From positions 23,546,531 to 23,610,530 of the forward strand of contig JABBOT010000007.1 of the NCBI GenBank assembly GCA_016165875.1: 64,000 nucleotides of DNA. Direction: 5' to 3'. This document shows, in pieces, positions 35,301 through 46,314 of this stretch (its first letter is position 1; the number at the start of each line of letters is the position of its first letter). Origin of the DNA: Acanthopleura granulata. Taxonomy: Eukaryota; Mollusca; Polyplacophora; Chitonida; Chitonidae. The notes beneath the pieces are model-generated. The model was not told the origin of the DNA. It ran no database searches and saw only the letters and a program-made list of their open reading frames with translations. The position numbers and the translations under genes were made by a program.

Positions 35301-38300
35301 CAATCAAATAAACAAATAGGTCATGCTCAACATGAGGCAGCAACAAGTACCATGTTTAAAGTCTTTTGTATGACCTGATCTGGGATTCATCCCGGACCTC
35401 TCAACCTCGATGTCCACTAGAATGAATCAGTGTTCCTATGTCCTTAGTTATCTGAATATTTCAACAGGGTTGACCAGATTTCCATACCTATTTACTGAGT
35501 GTTTCAACTAGAATGAACTAGTTTGTCCCATCCTTGCTTTTCTGAATATTTTGTTGTAAATGGTAGATCCTAGATCAATCCCTGATCAGACCAGTACCAA
35601 AGACTGCAACATTGATGGTCTTAACACTATAGTACCTGGCTTGTCACTCAGCATAAGAAGAACATGGTGAGTGTTGGTCGGCCTGGTGTCAGAATAATGT
35701 ATCCGGGTGGGGCGTCCTGTTTGGCGTCTGATAACCGGTGATATGGTGTTCCAAGTCAGCACTATAAATATGAGGGCGTTATGGGTCCTGCCTGCTGAAA
35801 GGAGACACCGTCGAGATATGACGGAAATAAAGCCCCAGTCAAACTAGCAACCCAGTTAGACATGTACGAGAAATACAGTCCATGTGTATATATGTTCACG
35901 CTTGGCTGCTTTGTACCAGTGAGAGAGAGGAGAATCAGTCCAGTGAGGATCGGACGGACCCTGAGGATCAGGAGGATCAGGAGGATCGGACGGACTCTGA
36001 GGACCAGGAGGATCAGAGGACTAGCTACACTGTCAATCAGAACCCATGGATTGAGGATGTGTTTAATCGCCAGATGAGACGGCTAAGCCAGCAAGACTCC
36101 AACAGTATCCCTTCAGTTTAGCTTCCGTCATTTTTTTTAATGATGTAAGGAATTTTCGTTTAAAGAAAAAGGTATATTAAATAATGTCACCAGCCCACAA
36201 TTCAGTAGTACCACAGCAGGACATGGCTAGGTGGTAAGGCTACAGGTTCATTCCCGGAGTTGGAATTTTTAGATTTCCCTGGTCACCTTTTTTGCGTAGG
36301 GATTAATAGTAGAGATAAGCATTTGAGAATGCGCATTAATTTGGCCTTTTGAGTAGTTTCACATTTGAGTAAACACATGTATGTAATGTGCAAGCCTGTG
36401 TATCAGATGTAGGAAAGTTTGTCACTGACTTTCCAAGAACCATGGGTTTTTCCACTGATGCAGTAAGCCATGTAATGAATAGCGGTCTTTCCCATTTTTG
36501 CCCCCATCCACAGGAAAGAGGGGTGTCTGTCCATTCATCATTTTCACCTTCAACTTGGATATCTTTCCTCAAAACAAATCAATCTTGAGAGCGCCAATTG
36601 AAAAACAACAAAAACTGATTACTTCATCTGTAACACTCCTTGACCGTAAGCAGAATTCCTGTCCCTGGAGAATATCGTAGTGTCCTACTCAAAGCCCTGT
36701 GTCCTGGACCTGAAAATGGGGCAGCGTCAACACGGCGATGATGCGACGGCGGAGAAACGGCGACTTCTCCAGGAGAGGTGTCAGAGCTCTACGTCAAATC
36801 AGCTGGGAGTTAGGGCCAGTGGCATGCAGGTAACATTTCTCTGGTATCTTACTGGAAACAGTGACTGGTATACGGAAAATTTATCTGCACGAGTCGGGTT
36901 GGGATGGAGGCTTACTGGCTTCAATGGATAAAGCACTGACTCATTGCAACTGTTAGCCCCTTGACTTGAATCCAGCCTTCCCTGCTTTAGCTGTGGCTTT
37001 AAGTCGGGAGGTTTGACAAGTACTTGTACCAGATGAAGGTCTGTGGTTTCCTCCGGGCGCTCTGCAGGTTTCCTTCAACCATAAAACTGACCGATTGTGC
37101 TGTCGTGCAAGTGAAAAATTTATCAGTACAGCATTAAACCTGTATCAGGGTATTAAGTGCTGAGGAATTCTGTTATTTTCCTGATTGATTCTCAGGTCCA
37201 TGGTGGAATTAAGCAGGGGACAGTGCTCTTTCGTGAAGTGTTACGTGAAGTTCAAGGGAGACCACTTGACTTCTACCAATGTGATATACAGTGAATGTGT
37301 CAATATGATATACAGTGTGTTATGTCACATATGAAAACGTTTGCCAGTTTATCTTGCCATAGGTCAGTGGTTTACACCGCGTACATTTTTCTGAAAAAAA
37401 AAAAAAAAAAAAAAAAATTCATGTATGCTGGCCACCTTCATATAAGGTAAAAAATTCTTGAGTATGTCATGAAATAACTTGATAATCAAAGAAGAAGAGC
37501 TATGTCTATTATCTATGGAAGCCAGTTAGTGCCATACCAAAAAATATTTTTGGGGTTATTTATGAGATAGTTTCTCGTAATTACAAGATATTTTTCTTGT
37601 AATTATGAGATAGTTTCTCATAATTACGAGATAGTTTCTCATAATTACAAAATAGTTCCTGATAGCATAAAAATATTTTCTCTCACAAAACTGCCAAATT
37701 CTCTGTTGTGAAACGCATTCAGGCCCTGATGATAAGAAGAAACAGGTAATTATTTGTCATACTCTATATGTAACAATTTTGTGTAGATGAGCTGTGGAGG
37801 AGAGAATGTGAGAATAACATTGTCAGATCAAAGTAAAAACGCATTAAAACACCCTTGTCCTTGTCTGCATGATACAAAATGCAGCGAGTTAGGCAATATA
37901 GATATACAAGAAACCACCTTCTAATTACGAAAAACTGTTGTAATTAGAAGATCTGTTTTAAAAAAATATTTTTTTTTGTGTGCTGCTAACTAGCTTCTGT
38001 GATAATCTTACACGATTGGCAGGTTTCCATAAATTCTTCAGTGAATATGGAATTTTAATATATGGAAGTAATTTGTTCATGTTACAGTTGTTAAATTTCA
38101 GGTCTATCAATCCGAAACAGAAAACTACATCTACTTCAGCAAATACGACGGTCGTGCTCTTAACGTTGAGGGCTTCAAATCCAGCCTCGGCCAGTTTTTG
38201 CACAACGGCCAGAGACTACGTTGTGAACTTATCGGTCCTATACTGTCAAAACTGCGTGACCTCAAAAAGGTAGTGGAGGCACTGGACACATTTCGTTTCT

Positions 38301-38602
38301 ACTCCAGTTCCCTGCTGATCATATATGAGGGGATGGAAGCTTCACAGTCACCCAGTAATGGTGGATCTCAGCACATGGGGGTCACAGCCGAGGCCCCAGG
38401 GAACTTTGGCCCCGCTGCGATGATGTCCTCTGCAGAACCCAGGGTGGATGTAAAAATGGTGGACTTCGCACATTCCACTTATAAAGGTTTCGCCCCAGAG
38501 GATGAGCATCATGTCGGCCCCGATGTGGGATACCTTCATGGACTGTCGACTCTTATAGGGCTGTTTGAAGAACTGCAACAACTTTCACAGAGACCAGTGT
38601 AG
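32341..38602 (+). CDS. IP6K: Inositol hexakisphosphate kinase (IP6K), whole coding gene
   Basis: Five coding exons (32398-32614, 34830-34968, 35920-36104, 36654-36829, 38102-38602) join in phase to 405 residues, close to the 410-440 usual for animal IP6Ks. All introns are GT-AG. Visible motifs: N-terminal [20 protein letters not shown] (the PxxxDxKxG inositol-kinase signature, residues 195-203), QHGDDA, SSLL (308-311), MVDFAHS with the metal-binding Asp (358-364), and a DVGYLHGL end motif. The enzyme adds a beta-phosphate to InsP6, mainly at the 5 position, making the inositol pyrophosphate InsP7 in cytosol and nucleus. The opposing enzyme DIPP starts at 6.1 kb on the other strand. The ATG at 32398 is chosen because it opens the frame after the acceptor; a later Met at 32416 or 32431 is possible. 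Residue 70, usually Tyr in EYKG, is Cys here. Confidence 0.95.
32366..32401 (+). promoter_or_regulatory. Upstream ORF overlapping the IP6K start codon
   Basis: Within the same exon an ATG at 32366 opens an 11-codon frame ([11 protein letters not shown]) whose TGA shares bases with the main ATG in the arrangement ATGA. If this exon is as inferred, ribosomes would meet this ORF first. It could limit or couple IP6K translation, which is inference. Confidence 0.45.
32398..32614 (+). CDS. IP6K: IP6K exon with start codon (residues 1-72)
   Basis: Encodes the N-terminal lobe start with [14 protein letters not shown] and [13 protein letters not shown], matching the IP6[14 protein letters not shown] and CKPL..REQRFYESLP region. 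The donor is agag|gtatga, leaving one base of a Gly codon. The segment upstream to 32341 is 5' untranslated. Confidence 0.92.
34075..34245 (-). mobile_element. SINE, reverse orientation, in IP6K intron 1
   Basis: On the minus strand: cctggcttcctctccaacgg, tacgtgggaagatctgtccg, gatggtcgtgggtttctcct, ataatgctggatgtcgtcgt, ataaatgaaatattcttgag and a TAAATAAATAAATA tail. Confidence 0.8.
34465..34715. repeat. 69-bp tandem repeat, about 3.5 copies
   Basis: tcacctcatcattccagaca, ccagtccacagtcattattc, cacagcatgatcctacacac and ataggccta repeat with a 69-bp period. The last copies lack the central part. The array ends about 115 bp before an IP6K acceptor. Confidence 0.9.
34830..34968 (+). CDS. IP6K: IP6K exon 2 of coding region (residues 73-118)
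   Basis: Acceptor ttgattgcag at 34829. The exon reads on from the split Gly as [21 protein letters not shown], matching the conserved KGVVSV...L.A beta-strands. It ends at acag|gtaatt in phase 2. Confidence 0.85.
35185..35320 (+). mobile_element. SINE 3' half in IP6K intron 2
   Basis: cgcaacctgcgaatggttgt gggtttcccctggg, ttttctcccaccaataattt, ttctggagtacaacgtaaaa and caatcaaataaacaaa follow the family order. Confidence 0.75.
35655..35850 (+). repeat. Second interspersed repeat family, copy B
   Basis: cggcctggtgtcagaataat, gggtggggcgtcctgtttgg and aaaggagacaccgtcgagat correspond in order to the copy at 4845-5090. Confidence 0.55.
35920..36104 (+). CDS. IP6K: IP6K exon 3 (residues 119-180), acidic linker
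   Basis: After acceptor ttgtaccag the exon encodes a Glu/Asp/Gln-rich stretch from near-perfect gaggatcag repeats, then [15 protein letters not shown], matching the conserved NPWS..C..QQL.RM helix. The donor is an internal aaca|gtatcc: it alone puts the next exon in frame and gives the expected KFLSLEN junction. The later gtttag would leave the wrong phase. Confidence 0.85.
36105..36653 (+). other. IP6K intron 3
   Basis: A 549-base intron between gtatcc and aagcag. No repeats or other features recognised. Confidence 0.75.
36654..36829 (+). CDS. IP6K: IP6K exon 4, inositol-binding motif
   Basis: Reads [20 protein letters not shown] then [10 protein letters not shown] and [16 protein letters not shown]. 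It contains PxxxDxKxG, the signature of the inositol polyphosphate kinase family. It ends at atgcag|gtaaca in phase 0. Confidence 0.95.
36910..37142 (+). mobile_element. Diverged SINE in IP6K intron 4
   Basis: A tRNA-like head (atggataaagcactgactca ... cttgaatccagcc) is followed by gtggtttcctccgggcgctc, tgcaggtttccttcaaccat, gtgctgtcgtgcaagtgaaa and a degraded gcattaaacc tail. Confidence 0.55.
37418..37490 (+). mobile_element. SINE tail fragment
   Basis: tgctggccaccttcatataa followed by attcttgagtatgtcatgaa matches the SINE 3' end. It follows an A-run. Confidence 0.5.
37512..37925 (+). repeat. Dispersed repeat, third copy
   Basis: gaagccagttagtgccatac at the left end and aaagtaaaaacgcattaaaa, ctgcatgatacaaaatgcag and cgagttaggcaat at the right end match 26593-27020. 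The middle has three self-complementary ctcgtaattacgag-like blocks (37553-37650). Confidence 0.65.
38102..38602 (+). CDS. IP6K: IP6K last exon (residues 240-405)
   Basis: From [18 protein letters not shown] the exon encodes the C-terminal lobe: [33 protein letters not shown], a variable Gly/Ser loop, then [16 protein letters not shown] and [20 protein letters not shown]. The stop is TAG at 38600. Asp360 is the expected metal-binding residue. Confidence 0.96.
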   Translation, partial: VYQSETENYIYFSKYDGRALNVEGFKSSLGQFLHNGQRLRCELIGPILSKLRDLKKVVEALDTFRFYSSSLLIIYEGMEASQSPSNGGSQHMGVTAEAPGNFGPAAMMSSAEPRVDVKMVDFAHSTYKGFAPEDEHHVGPDVGYLHGLSTLIGLFEELQQLSQRPV

Positions 38603-38695
38603 TGGGAATGACCCCTGTTACCTGGCCAGTGTGGGTGGCCGCTTGACCCTCAGGTATACCTCTATGTTTGTGGTAACTTAATCATTGTGTAAAGA
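38603..38695 (+). other. Start of IP6K 3' UTR
   Basis: Follows the stop codon directly. The transcript end is not clear; AATAAA words occur at 39333, 42583 and 43731. Confidence 0.5.
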
Positions 38696-39215
38696 TGTAT
38701 TCTCGCTGTTGTATTATGTACACTGTATGCTGTAAATAGGGCTATTTTATGTATGCTTTAAATTGCTACATCATGTATTGTCTAAATATGGCTATATTGT
38801 GATTGCTGTACACATGGCTACATTATGTATGCTGTAAATATGGCTACATTATGTATGCTGTAAATATGGCTACATTATGTATGCTGTAAATATGACCCTA
38901 CATTATATGCTCTAAATATGACTACATTGTGTATGTGTAAATATGGCTGTAAATGCTGTAAATTGCCACATTATGTGTGCTGAAAATGTGCCATGTTATG
39001 TGTTTCTACATTATGTACACTAGGAGTCATTACATCAAGCTCTAAAGAGCGGCATTATATAAGCTGTAAATCTTCTACATTATGTATGTTGTAAATGGCC
39101 ACATTATGTATGGTATATATTGCTACATTATGTATGCTGTTATTGGCTACATTATGTAAGCTATAAATTGCTACATTATCGTTGCTGTAAAGTGTTACGT
39201 TATGTATTTCATGGA
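38696..39215. repeat. About 26-bp degenerate tandem repeat
   Basis: gctgtaaatatggctacatt atgtat recurs about 18 times, well conserved at 38810-38890 and decayed outside. Probably inside the IP6K 3' UTR or just beyond. Confidence 0.85.
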
Positions 39216-42200
39216 CGTTTCAGGAGTTTACAGTTTATGATATAAAATCAGGTTTGTATGAAGGCTTTTCATAGTTCCATATATGAAGTCAACAAAATAC
39301 ACTTTTATAATACACTGAATTAGTACACTTAATAAATGTGTATAAACCTGTACTACCATTTGGTTAATTATTAATTAACAAACACATTTTTAACAGTTTT
39401 GGAATTTGCTAATTCAAATCGTGCCAATCCAGTCCCAAATCACCAGTGACTGAACAAATTATTTGTCTTAAAAAAGGAGTTTTGGATTTATGACTTGTAC
39501 TGAAGTTTAGGGCTTCACATTGACAAACAACACTCAAGTCCTTCAACATGTAATGTATTATTAATGGCGGCTATGTAAAAGATCTTCCCTTAAAGGGTTT
39601 AATCTTTTGTATTATAGAAGTTTTATAGAAGAGTGAGGGTTTTCTAGCCACAGCTTGAGAGCTATGTTGCCCACAGTGACGAATAGGGTATTTCAGCTTT
39701 ACATAGCGTTCGTAATTGACGATGTCATGCATGTGAACGCTGCACATCTCCGGGTTCATGTGTACTCATACTTGAAACTCAAAACCCAAGAATAGACGCT
39801 GAAAGGAAAAGACCTAAGAAATATTGGGCCATTTGTAGTAAAAGAATATCATCTGATGATTCAAAAACTATCGTCAAAAATTTTTTTTTTACATTTTGGG
39901 GGTTCCTGCTATACAAATTTCAAGGTTTGCTCATGGTACACATTCAATGGTGAATAATAGAGGGACGTAACTGTGAAAATAATTTTGACAAATCAGAACG
40001 GCTGATATGATATGAATTGGGCCGGTAACTTGTTACCTTTCTATATATTGACTCTACACGCTACCGGTGCTCTTCTTCATACGAATTCACCTCTATTACG
40101 AACGAGTAACTGCTGCCCCTTGTTTTTGCCCCCAGAACAAAGCGCGGGCAGGATGCCACAAACAGCACATCTATTGCGGAAGAGGATCCCAATTTATGTT
40201 ATACGTCCTGTGTTAATATTGAGTGTGTGTGGAATTTATTGCAGCACTTGTCCTGTATTCACCACGATTTCACATGAATAGTTGATCATATTTTTACAGC
40301 ATGAATCAAAATAACCATTGTGAAATATTTTTTTAGGTCTTTCTTGGTGTTAAAAAGATAGGAAGAAAAAAAAAATAAACCAAAAAAGACAAAATCCAAA
40401 AAGAAAAAGAAAAAAAAAATACACCACATGGAGAAATTTTAACTTCTAGCTTAAATTATTTTAGCTATGGTACTTAACTGAATCAAAAGTTTATAGAACT
40501 ATTGGTAAAATTTCCAATGGCCATGTGTTTTACAATTGTTATGTGTGTGTATGTGATTGGATGATATTTACAAAGAGATAGCCTATATATTTGTTCATCT
40601 TTCCAGCCCATTTTCATTTGCATCACATGAACCTGTATTATGTACCTTCACAAACTTCATGTAAATTACTTTATCTCTATATTTCATGTCTTTAAAATTA
40701 AGATATATTTTGTCAGATTTATTTTCATATGAATGTAAATTAAATATTACAGGGTTGGCTGCTTATATTTTGGTGGTAATAATTTTGCTTTATTTTTGTT
40801 TTCTATGGCACTATGTCAGCTAATAGTCAAAGTTCACAGTATTTCGGCCAATAGTATTTTGGGAGGAATTTTATTAACTAAAATAATGAACACGTTAACT
40901 GACATAATTTACGTAAGTGAAAAGTCATATCTTGTATTAAACCAGTACATGAATGCATGGACACCTACAGTATATGTACCTAGAAGTGACTGCATCAAGC
41001 AGAACAATATACATTGTACGTAAGGCCTACGGTTACGTAGTGTGATTTCTGTTCCACAGTTAATTGTAACACAAATCGTGGATGAAATTCACAGGGCCAT
41101 GTTCAATACATGTAGGTTGTCGTCTGATATTGGGAATTTTTTCAGAAAACATGTTTTGCTCTATTTGGTGTGAGTTTCAGGTTGCAAGGTGTAATACATG
41201 ATATTGGCACTCTGTTCTGAGCTGCCATTCCCATTTTGTTTTATCCTATAAAGTATAAATCTAGCTGGCCATGCAGGTAGCATTGACTCTTGATCAGGCA
41301 GATTTCTGTAAGCATTGCAGGTAGCGTAATGATGTTTCCAGGTGGCTGTAGCAGACGACTTTCACAGCTGTTATAGGCTCTTTATAGGCTTCTCGAGCCT
41401 GCCCTATACAGAGTCACTCTGGCCGAAGATCGTACCATATATCTTGGCGTAAATTTTATTGTACAACCTGACGGACGATGATTTACAACGTTGCCTGTTT
41501 TCACGAAGCATTTTTCTGAAAGAGACGTACACGCGAGGTACGATATCTTACATAATTGTCATACCCTCAAAGCTGTTGTACACGTATGACACCTTGATGA
41601 AAATGGCCCGTGGTACATTGTATCTGGAATGTTCTTCTGAATGTAGGTTTTGGCTGTCACAAGGGGCCTGAATGGTCCGTAGTCTGATTATACGTGTAAC
41701 TAACAGATATTTGAACATAAATATAGATTTTAGCTGATGTAAGGACTTTTGATCCTGCACCAGTTTTCTGTACCGTATAAATGCGTTTTTGTGACTCAGC
41801 ACCAAGAATCTGATCGTAAAATGAATTGGCTAAGAGGTTACGGCAATAAAAGAAATGGAGGACGGTATTGTACAGGCACAGGTAGCTGGAGCCCAATCTA
41901 GGGCAGTAATCAGAGACATCAGGCTGTCTATTGTTCATCTGATGTTTGAGAACCAGCATGTTTCTTTCTTTCTGAGGTAGAAATTCACATTTCATGCCCT
42001 GTTTGAGTCTCCTGCATGTATTATAATCTTGATTACCAAGCTCAAAGCACAAACCAGGTGATTAATGAGCACAGACTGATATGAATTGGTACAAAAAAAC
42101 TTCAAATGTTACGGAGAGCTAATCAAGGCCTTCCATGGTGTAAGTGGTGAAAAGAGTTGAAAAACAAATTTTGAATCACATTTTGTATGGAAGCCTGTTG

Positions 42201-43877
42201 TTGTCTCAGTAAGAAAAAAAAAATTGGGAGACTCCAGTCGAAATGTAGATAAATTATGATTGTTTTCTGAAAACGTTGACTTTCTTATGTCAAAATTTCT
42301 ACTTTATTTTCATCTCAGAAGTGACAGGTATACATTCCTCAGCATTTTCTCTACACGGCAACGAGAATGACTGATCATGCATGTGGAACAAGTCGAACTT
42401 TGGAGAACAGAAATTCTGAGAAAAAAAAAAATCTAATATTTTTTGATACAACAAAGTCAAAATTCCAACTAATTTCCTTATCATTTTTTTTTTTTTACCC
42501 GGACACCAATATTCTTCCACACCTTTGTGTATTAAAGATGCCTGTATTACATTTCAATGACATAAATTTTACCCCCCAAAAATAAAGGCATGTTAAGATA
42601 TATTTTTGCAATATTTTTATTTTGAAATTCTTCACTTGTGCTCTTACTTCAGGCCACATTCCTGTTTATTGCTCAAAGCCTCTCAACATATCTCAAAATG
42701 ATCGAATATCAATGACACAGGGTGAAGGCCTCCTGTGTCTGCAGATGCTAGAGTTTCTGATGGTTGTGTGGTGATATCGCGTGGAATATGCTTTCAGCTC
42801 TCCAACACACACTTATTTTATTCTCTCTAATGACTTTACTGTGGTGCTGCCATGACATGTCTGCCAAATTATTCAGTTCTGTGTGAAATACGCCAGGGAG
42901 AATAACTGATCAAAGTGAAATGATGACATATAAAATTGTATTTGTGTTTTATATTCTGGAGAAGACAATGTTACATATAAGGAAGCTTACTGTCAGTATT
43001 TGTATTTCCTGTAACAGTCCAGAGATAGTCAACATTTACCTCTTTCATAATATCCAGAGAACCAAAGATATCGCCTGTATTCTGGACTGAAGGGCTCCAT
43101 GTTTATGCATTCCAGCAAAATATCGTCCTGCTGAAAGTTGCTAAATATCATTGACTCAGTATCTTTTTTTTGGCTGTTTTTTACGTTGACTTCATGTATA
43201 TTGAAACAAGCTCAGTGTTGATTAAAATACATGTAGATTGTTTTGGGCTTCAGGCAGATATACATGCAGGCCTATGTATGAGTGAAGGAATAAAATCTTA
43301 AATTCATTTGAAGAATCAAAGTGTACAATATTTTCTCTCCTCAGAGACCCTGAATGCCAATACATGAATAAGAAGTAGCAGTACACACAACTACAATTTT
43401 ATAATACGGAGAAATTCAATACAGTACAGGGATTACGTTGCAGGGTTTTTATTTTTTCCATTTTGGCAAGCAAAGAAAGCAACACATTCAACAGTTACCG
43501 GGGAAAATCAAACCTAACAGCTATGTACACAAAATTAGAAAGGATATGGGAATGCCCCTTACACAACCTTACACTGCTCACTCAATGTTATCAGTACCGG
43601 TATAGAAATCATCACCTGAATTTGCATATGTGCATTGCCTTTGTGGTTTGTACAGTTGTGTACTTTGGAACACATACTGGTACTATTGATTTTTTTTTTT
43701 TGTTCATGGATTTTGTTGATTTTATCTCATGAATAAATCACTGCTTTTGCAAGAAAAGATGACTCCTGGTTTCTGTTTATTGTACATTTATATACAAGGT
43801 TACATGTTTTGCAACACAACAAAAAAAGAAAAAAAAATGGAGGAATGAAAAGTGAGACTACGCTAAATGTAGGAAAC
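39216..43877. other. Noncoding stretch between IP6K and TRPN
   Basis: AT-rich with several A or T runs (for example 39880-39892, 40367-40420, 42420, 42485, 43690). No exon recognised on either strand. It probably includes the rest of the IP6K 3' UTR. Confidence 0.45.
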
Positions 43878-44008
43878 CAGGCCCCCGCTTCATGAAGTGG
43901 ACTGAGCTAAGTATTCCCTTAACTGCCGTGACAATGTGTGTTGTAAACAGAAATGCACTTAACTAAGGGCTACCGAGCACTAAGTATGGTTCATGAAACC
44001 AGGCCCAG
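43878..44008. mobile_element. Candidate small inverted-repeat element
   Basis: ggcccccgcttcatgaagtg with gctaagta at the left is the imperfect inverse of actaagtatggttcatgaa accaggccc at the right, about 115 bp end to end. This resembles MITE-like palindromes, but the match is imperfect. Confidence 0.35.
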
Positions 44009-44036
44009 GCACAAAGAAGGTCCAGAGAAAACTGGC

Positions 44037-44735
44037 AATGCATGCAGAAAACTGACCAATTTGCAGTACCAACTCGGGACAATGCCTAGGGGAAACTGAC
44101 CATTTCCTGAATAAAAACTGACCAATTTGCAGTACCAACTTGGGACAATGCCTAGGGGAAACTGAACATTTCCTGAATAAAAACTGACCAATTTGCAGTA
44201 CCAACTCGGGACAATGCCTAGGGGAAACTGAACATTTCCTGAATAAAAGCGGACCAATTTGCAGTACCAACTAGGGACAATGCCTAGGGGAAACTGACCA
44301 TTTCCTGAATAAAAACTGACCAATTTGCAGTACCAACTCGGGACAATGCCTAGGGGAAACTGAACATTTCCTGAATAAAAACTGACCAATTTGCAGTACC
44401 AACTCAGGACAATGCCTAGGGGAAACTGAACATTTCCTGAATAAAAACTGACCAATTTGCAGTACCAACTCGGGACAATGCCTAGGGGAAACTGACCATT
44501 TCCTGAATAAAAACTGACCAATTTGCAGTACCAACTCGGGACAATGATGAGGGGAAACTGACCATTTCCTGAATAAAAACTGACCAATTTGCAGTACCAA
44601 CTCGGGACAATGCCTAGGGTAAACTGAACATTTCCTGAATAAAAACTGACCAATTTGCAGTACCAACGCGGGACAATGCCTAGGGGAAACTGAACATTTC
44701 CTGAATAAAAACTGACCACTTCATAAAGGAAACTC
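44037..44735. repeat. 66-bp minisatellite, 10 copies plus partial
   Basis: ctgaccaatttgcagtacca starts at 44052 and then every 66 bp to 44646, with a partial copy at 44712. As 66 bp is 22 codons, a 272-codon minus-strand frame of 22-residue repeats (YCKLVSFYSGN..FPLGIVPSW) remains open. A second frame is open too, so this is probably not a gene. Confidence 0.95.
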
Positions 44736-45547
44736 AACATTTTGTAATGAAAACATTTTCTAAGGGAAACTGGACAATGACTAGAGGAACCTATGCATCT
44801 ATGCATCAAGCAGGCAATGGGAAATTTGCAAAACTCCTTCCTGCTTTTAATAAAGGGTCCAAAGTCGTGTGTAGGGCATTACTTTTCATAGTAAATCACA
44901 ACTAGAGAAAAATTCCCAATGCTCAATAGAAAGCAAGTACTGTAGACAGAAAACCACAACCACATGGGCAAGAACACAGGTGTATGGGAAACAAAAGAAG
45001 CTAAGAAAGCCAGCAATTTAGATGAACTGTGTTTATTCCACACCAAAGTTTAGAGCTTGAGTCACAGATAGTCACAGTACCATCTTCTATATAAGATCAC
45101 TGACTGAATATTTACATATATAGGCCGATAATTTACATACTCAAGTATTTTTCATGAAAAAAGAAAAAAGAAACAAATTTCAAAATACTGATAAATATTT
45201 GTGAATTCATACTTTCCAGTGAAGTAATAAAAGGAGCATGCCTAATATCACCAAATTTTACATTATGTCCTTTAATGGTTTAGATACTTCAGGATAAAAG
45301 AAGTTCAAATTCATTCAAATAGTATGGAGAACTCCACAAATGTTTTCCCAAAAGAACAATTAGGGAATCAAACCTAGCAATTGCATGCTTTTGGCAGAAA
45401 AATACCTCACAAGAGATTCTTTTAAGCAAGATTGAATTTCCTTCTATAGTTTCTCAAAGCTGCTTGTGACAGATGAGAAAAGGCGTATTTTATTACAAGA
45501 TTTTGTAAGAACAAATTGTAACCCCCAGGTAAACATGCCCCACAAGA
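44736..45547. other. Noncoding stretch
   Basis: No feature recognised. Confidence 0.35.
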
Positions 45548-45652
45548 CTGATCAACTATGAATATGCACACCGATGCGTTTACAGTTATCTTCGATCAAC
45601 TATGTACATGCACACAGATGTGTTTACAGTTATCTTTGATCAACTATGCTGC
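45548..45652. repeat. About 52-bp tandem repeat, 2 copies
   Basis: gatcaactatgaatatgcac, accgatgcgtttacagttat and ctt repeat as gatcaactatgtacatgcac, acagatgtgtttacagttat and ctt. Confidence 0.85.
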
Positions 45653-46147
45653 AGATTGATGTACAGTAATTACATATTAGTATTAAAGATTTAAAGGTAT
45701 ACAAATATGTACTTGCATTAGAATTGTATATCACAGACAGTTTCATGTATCTATATATTTACAGCAATCCTTACTGTAGCTCAATATGTAAACGAATTAT
45801 TTTCTTCATTCAGAAACAATGCTTCATATTCGACAATTGAAATACAGGTTTTTTCATACATATATACACAGATGTATTTAAACACATAATATTAAACACA
45901 ATTACCCATGTATAATTTTATATTATGTTATATGAAATATTGCACAAGTATTTATGATTCAAAGCATAGTCATTGACACTCATTGGATATGGAAAAATAA
46001 TCCTTCTCAAAGAAAACAATAAAAGACTTTTTGCAGCATCAGACAAAACTTTGCCTTCATATTTAACAGTGCGCTGACATTTTCATCAAAACGAATGGTG
46101 ACCGCCTGTATGTGGATATAAGAATATGATACTTCTAATTTTTCTAT
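45653..46147. other. Noncoding stretch
   Basis: Very AT-rich. No feature recognised. Confidence 0.35.
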
Positions 46148-46290
46148 CAAATACTTCCTCTCCGGCCTTATGTGGGAAGGTCCGCCAGCAACTTGTGGAT
46201 GGTCATGGGTTTCCTCCCACCATACTGCTGGTCGTCGTCATATAAGTGAAATATTCTTAAAACACAAATCAAATGAAGAAATAAACATTC
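46148..46290 (+). mobile_element. SINE body, no head
   Basis: cttcctctccggccttatgt gggaaggtccgccagcaact, catgggtttcctcccaccat, gtcatataagtgaaatattc, with a short internal deletion before the tail. Confidence 0.8.
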
Positions 46291-46314
46291 TATCAAATAC
46301 TTATACAAGAGAAT

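Larger units (their letters stand above)
34969..35919 (+). other. IP6K intron 2
   Basis: Holds a plus-strand SINE at 35185-35320 and a copy of the second interspersed family at 35655-35850. No exon otherwise. Confidence 0.65.
36830..38101 (+). other. IP6K intron 4
   Basis: Contains a diverged SINE (36910-37142), an A-run (about 37395-37418) with a SINE tail after it, and the dispersed repeat at 37512-37925. Confidence 0.7.

Noticed and set aside
36105..36117. Later donor (cttca|gtttag) for IP6K exon 3
   Set aside because: It leaves phase 0, whereas the next exon needs phase 1; the earlier aaca|gtatcc gives the conserved KFLSLEN join.
43991..44809. 272-codon frame as a repeat protein gene
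   Set aside because: Entirely within the 66-bp array, a second frame is also open, and there are no splice, start or family signals.
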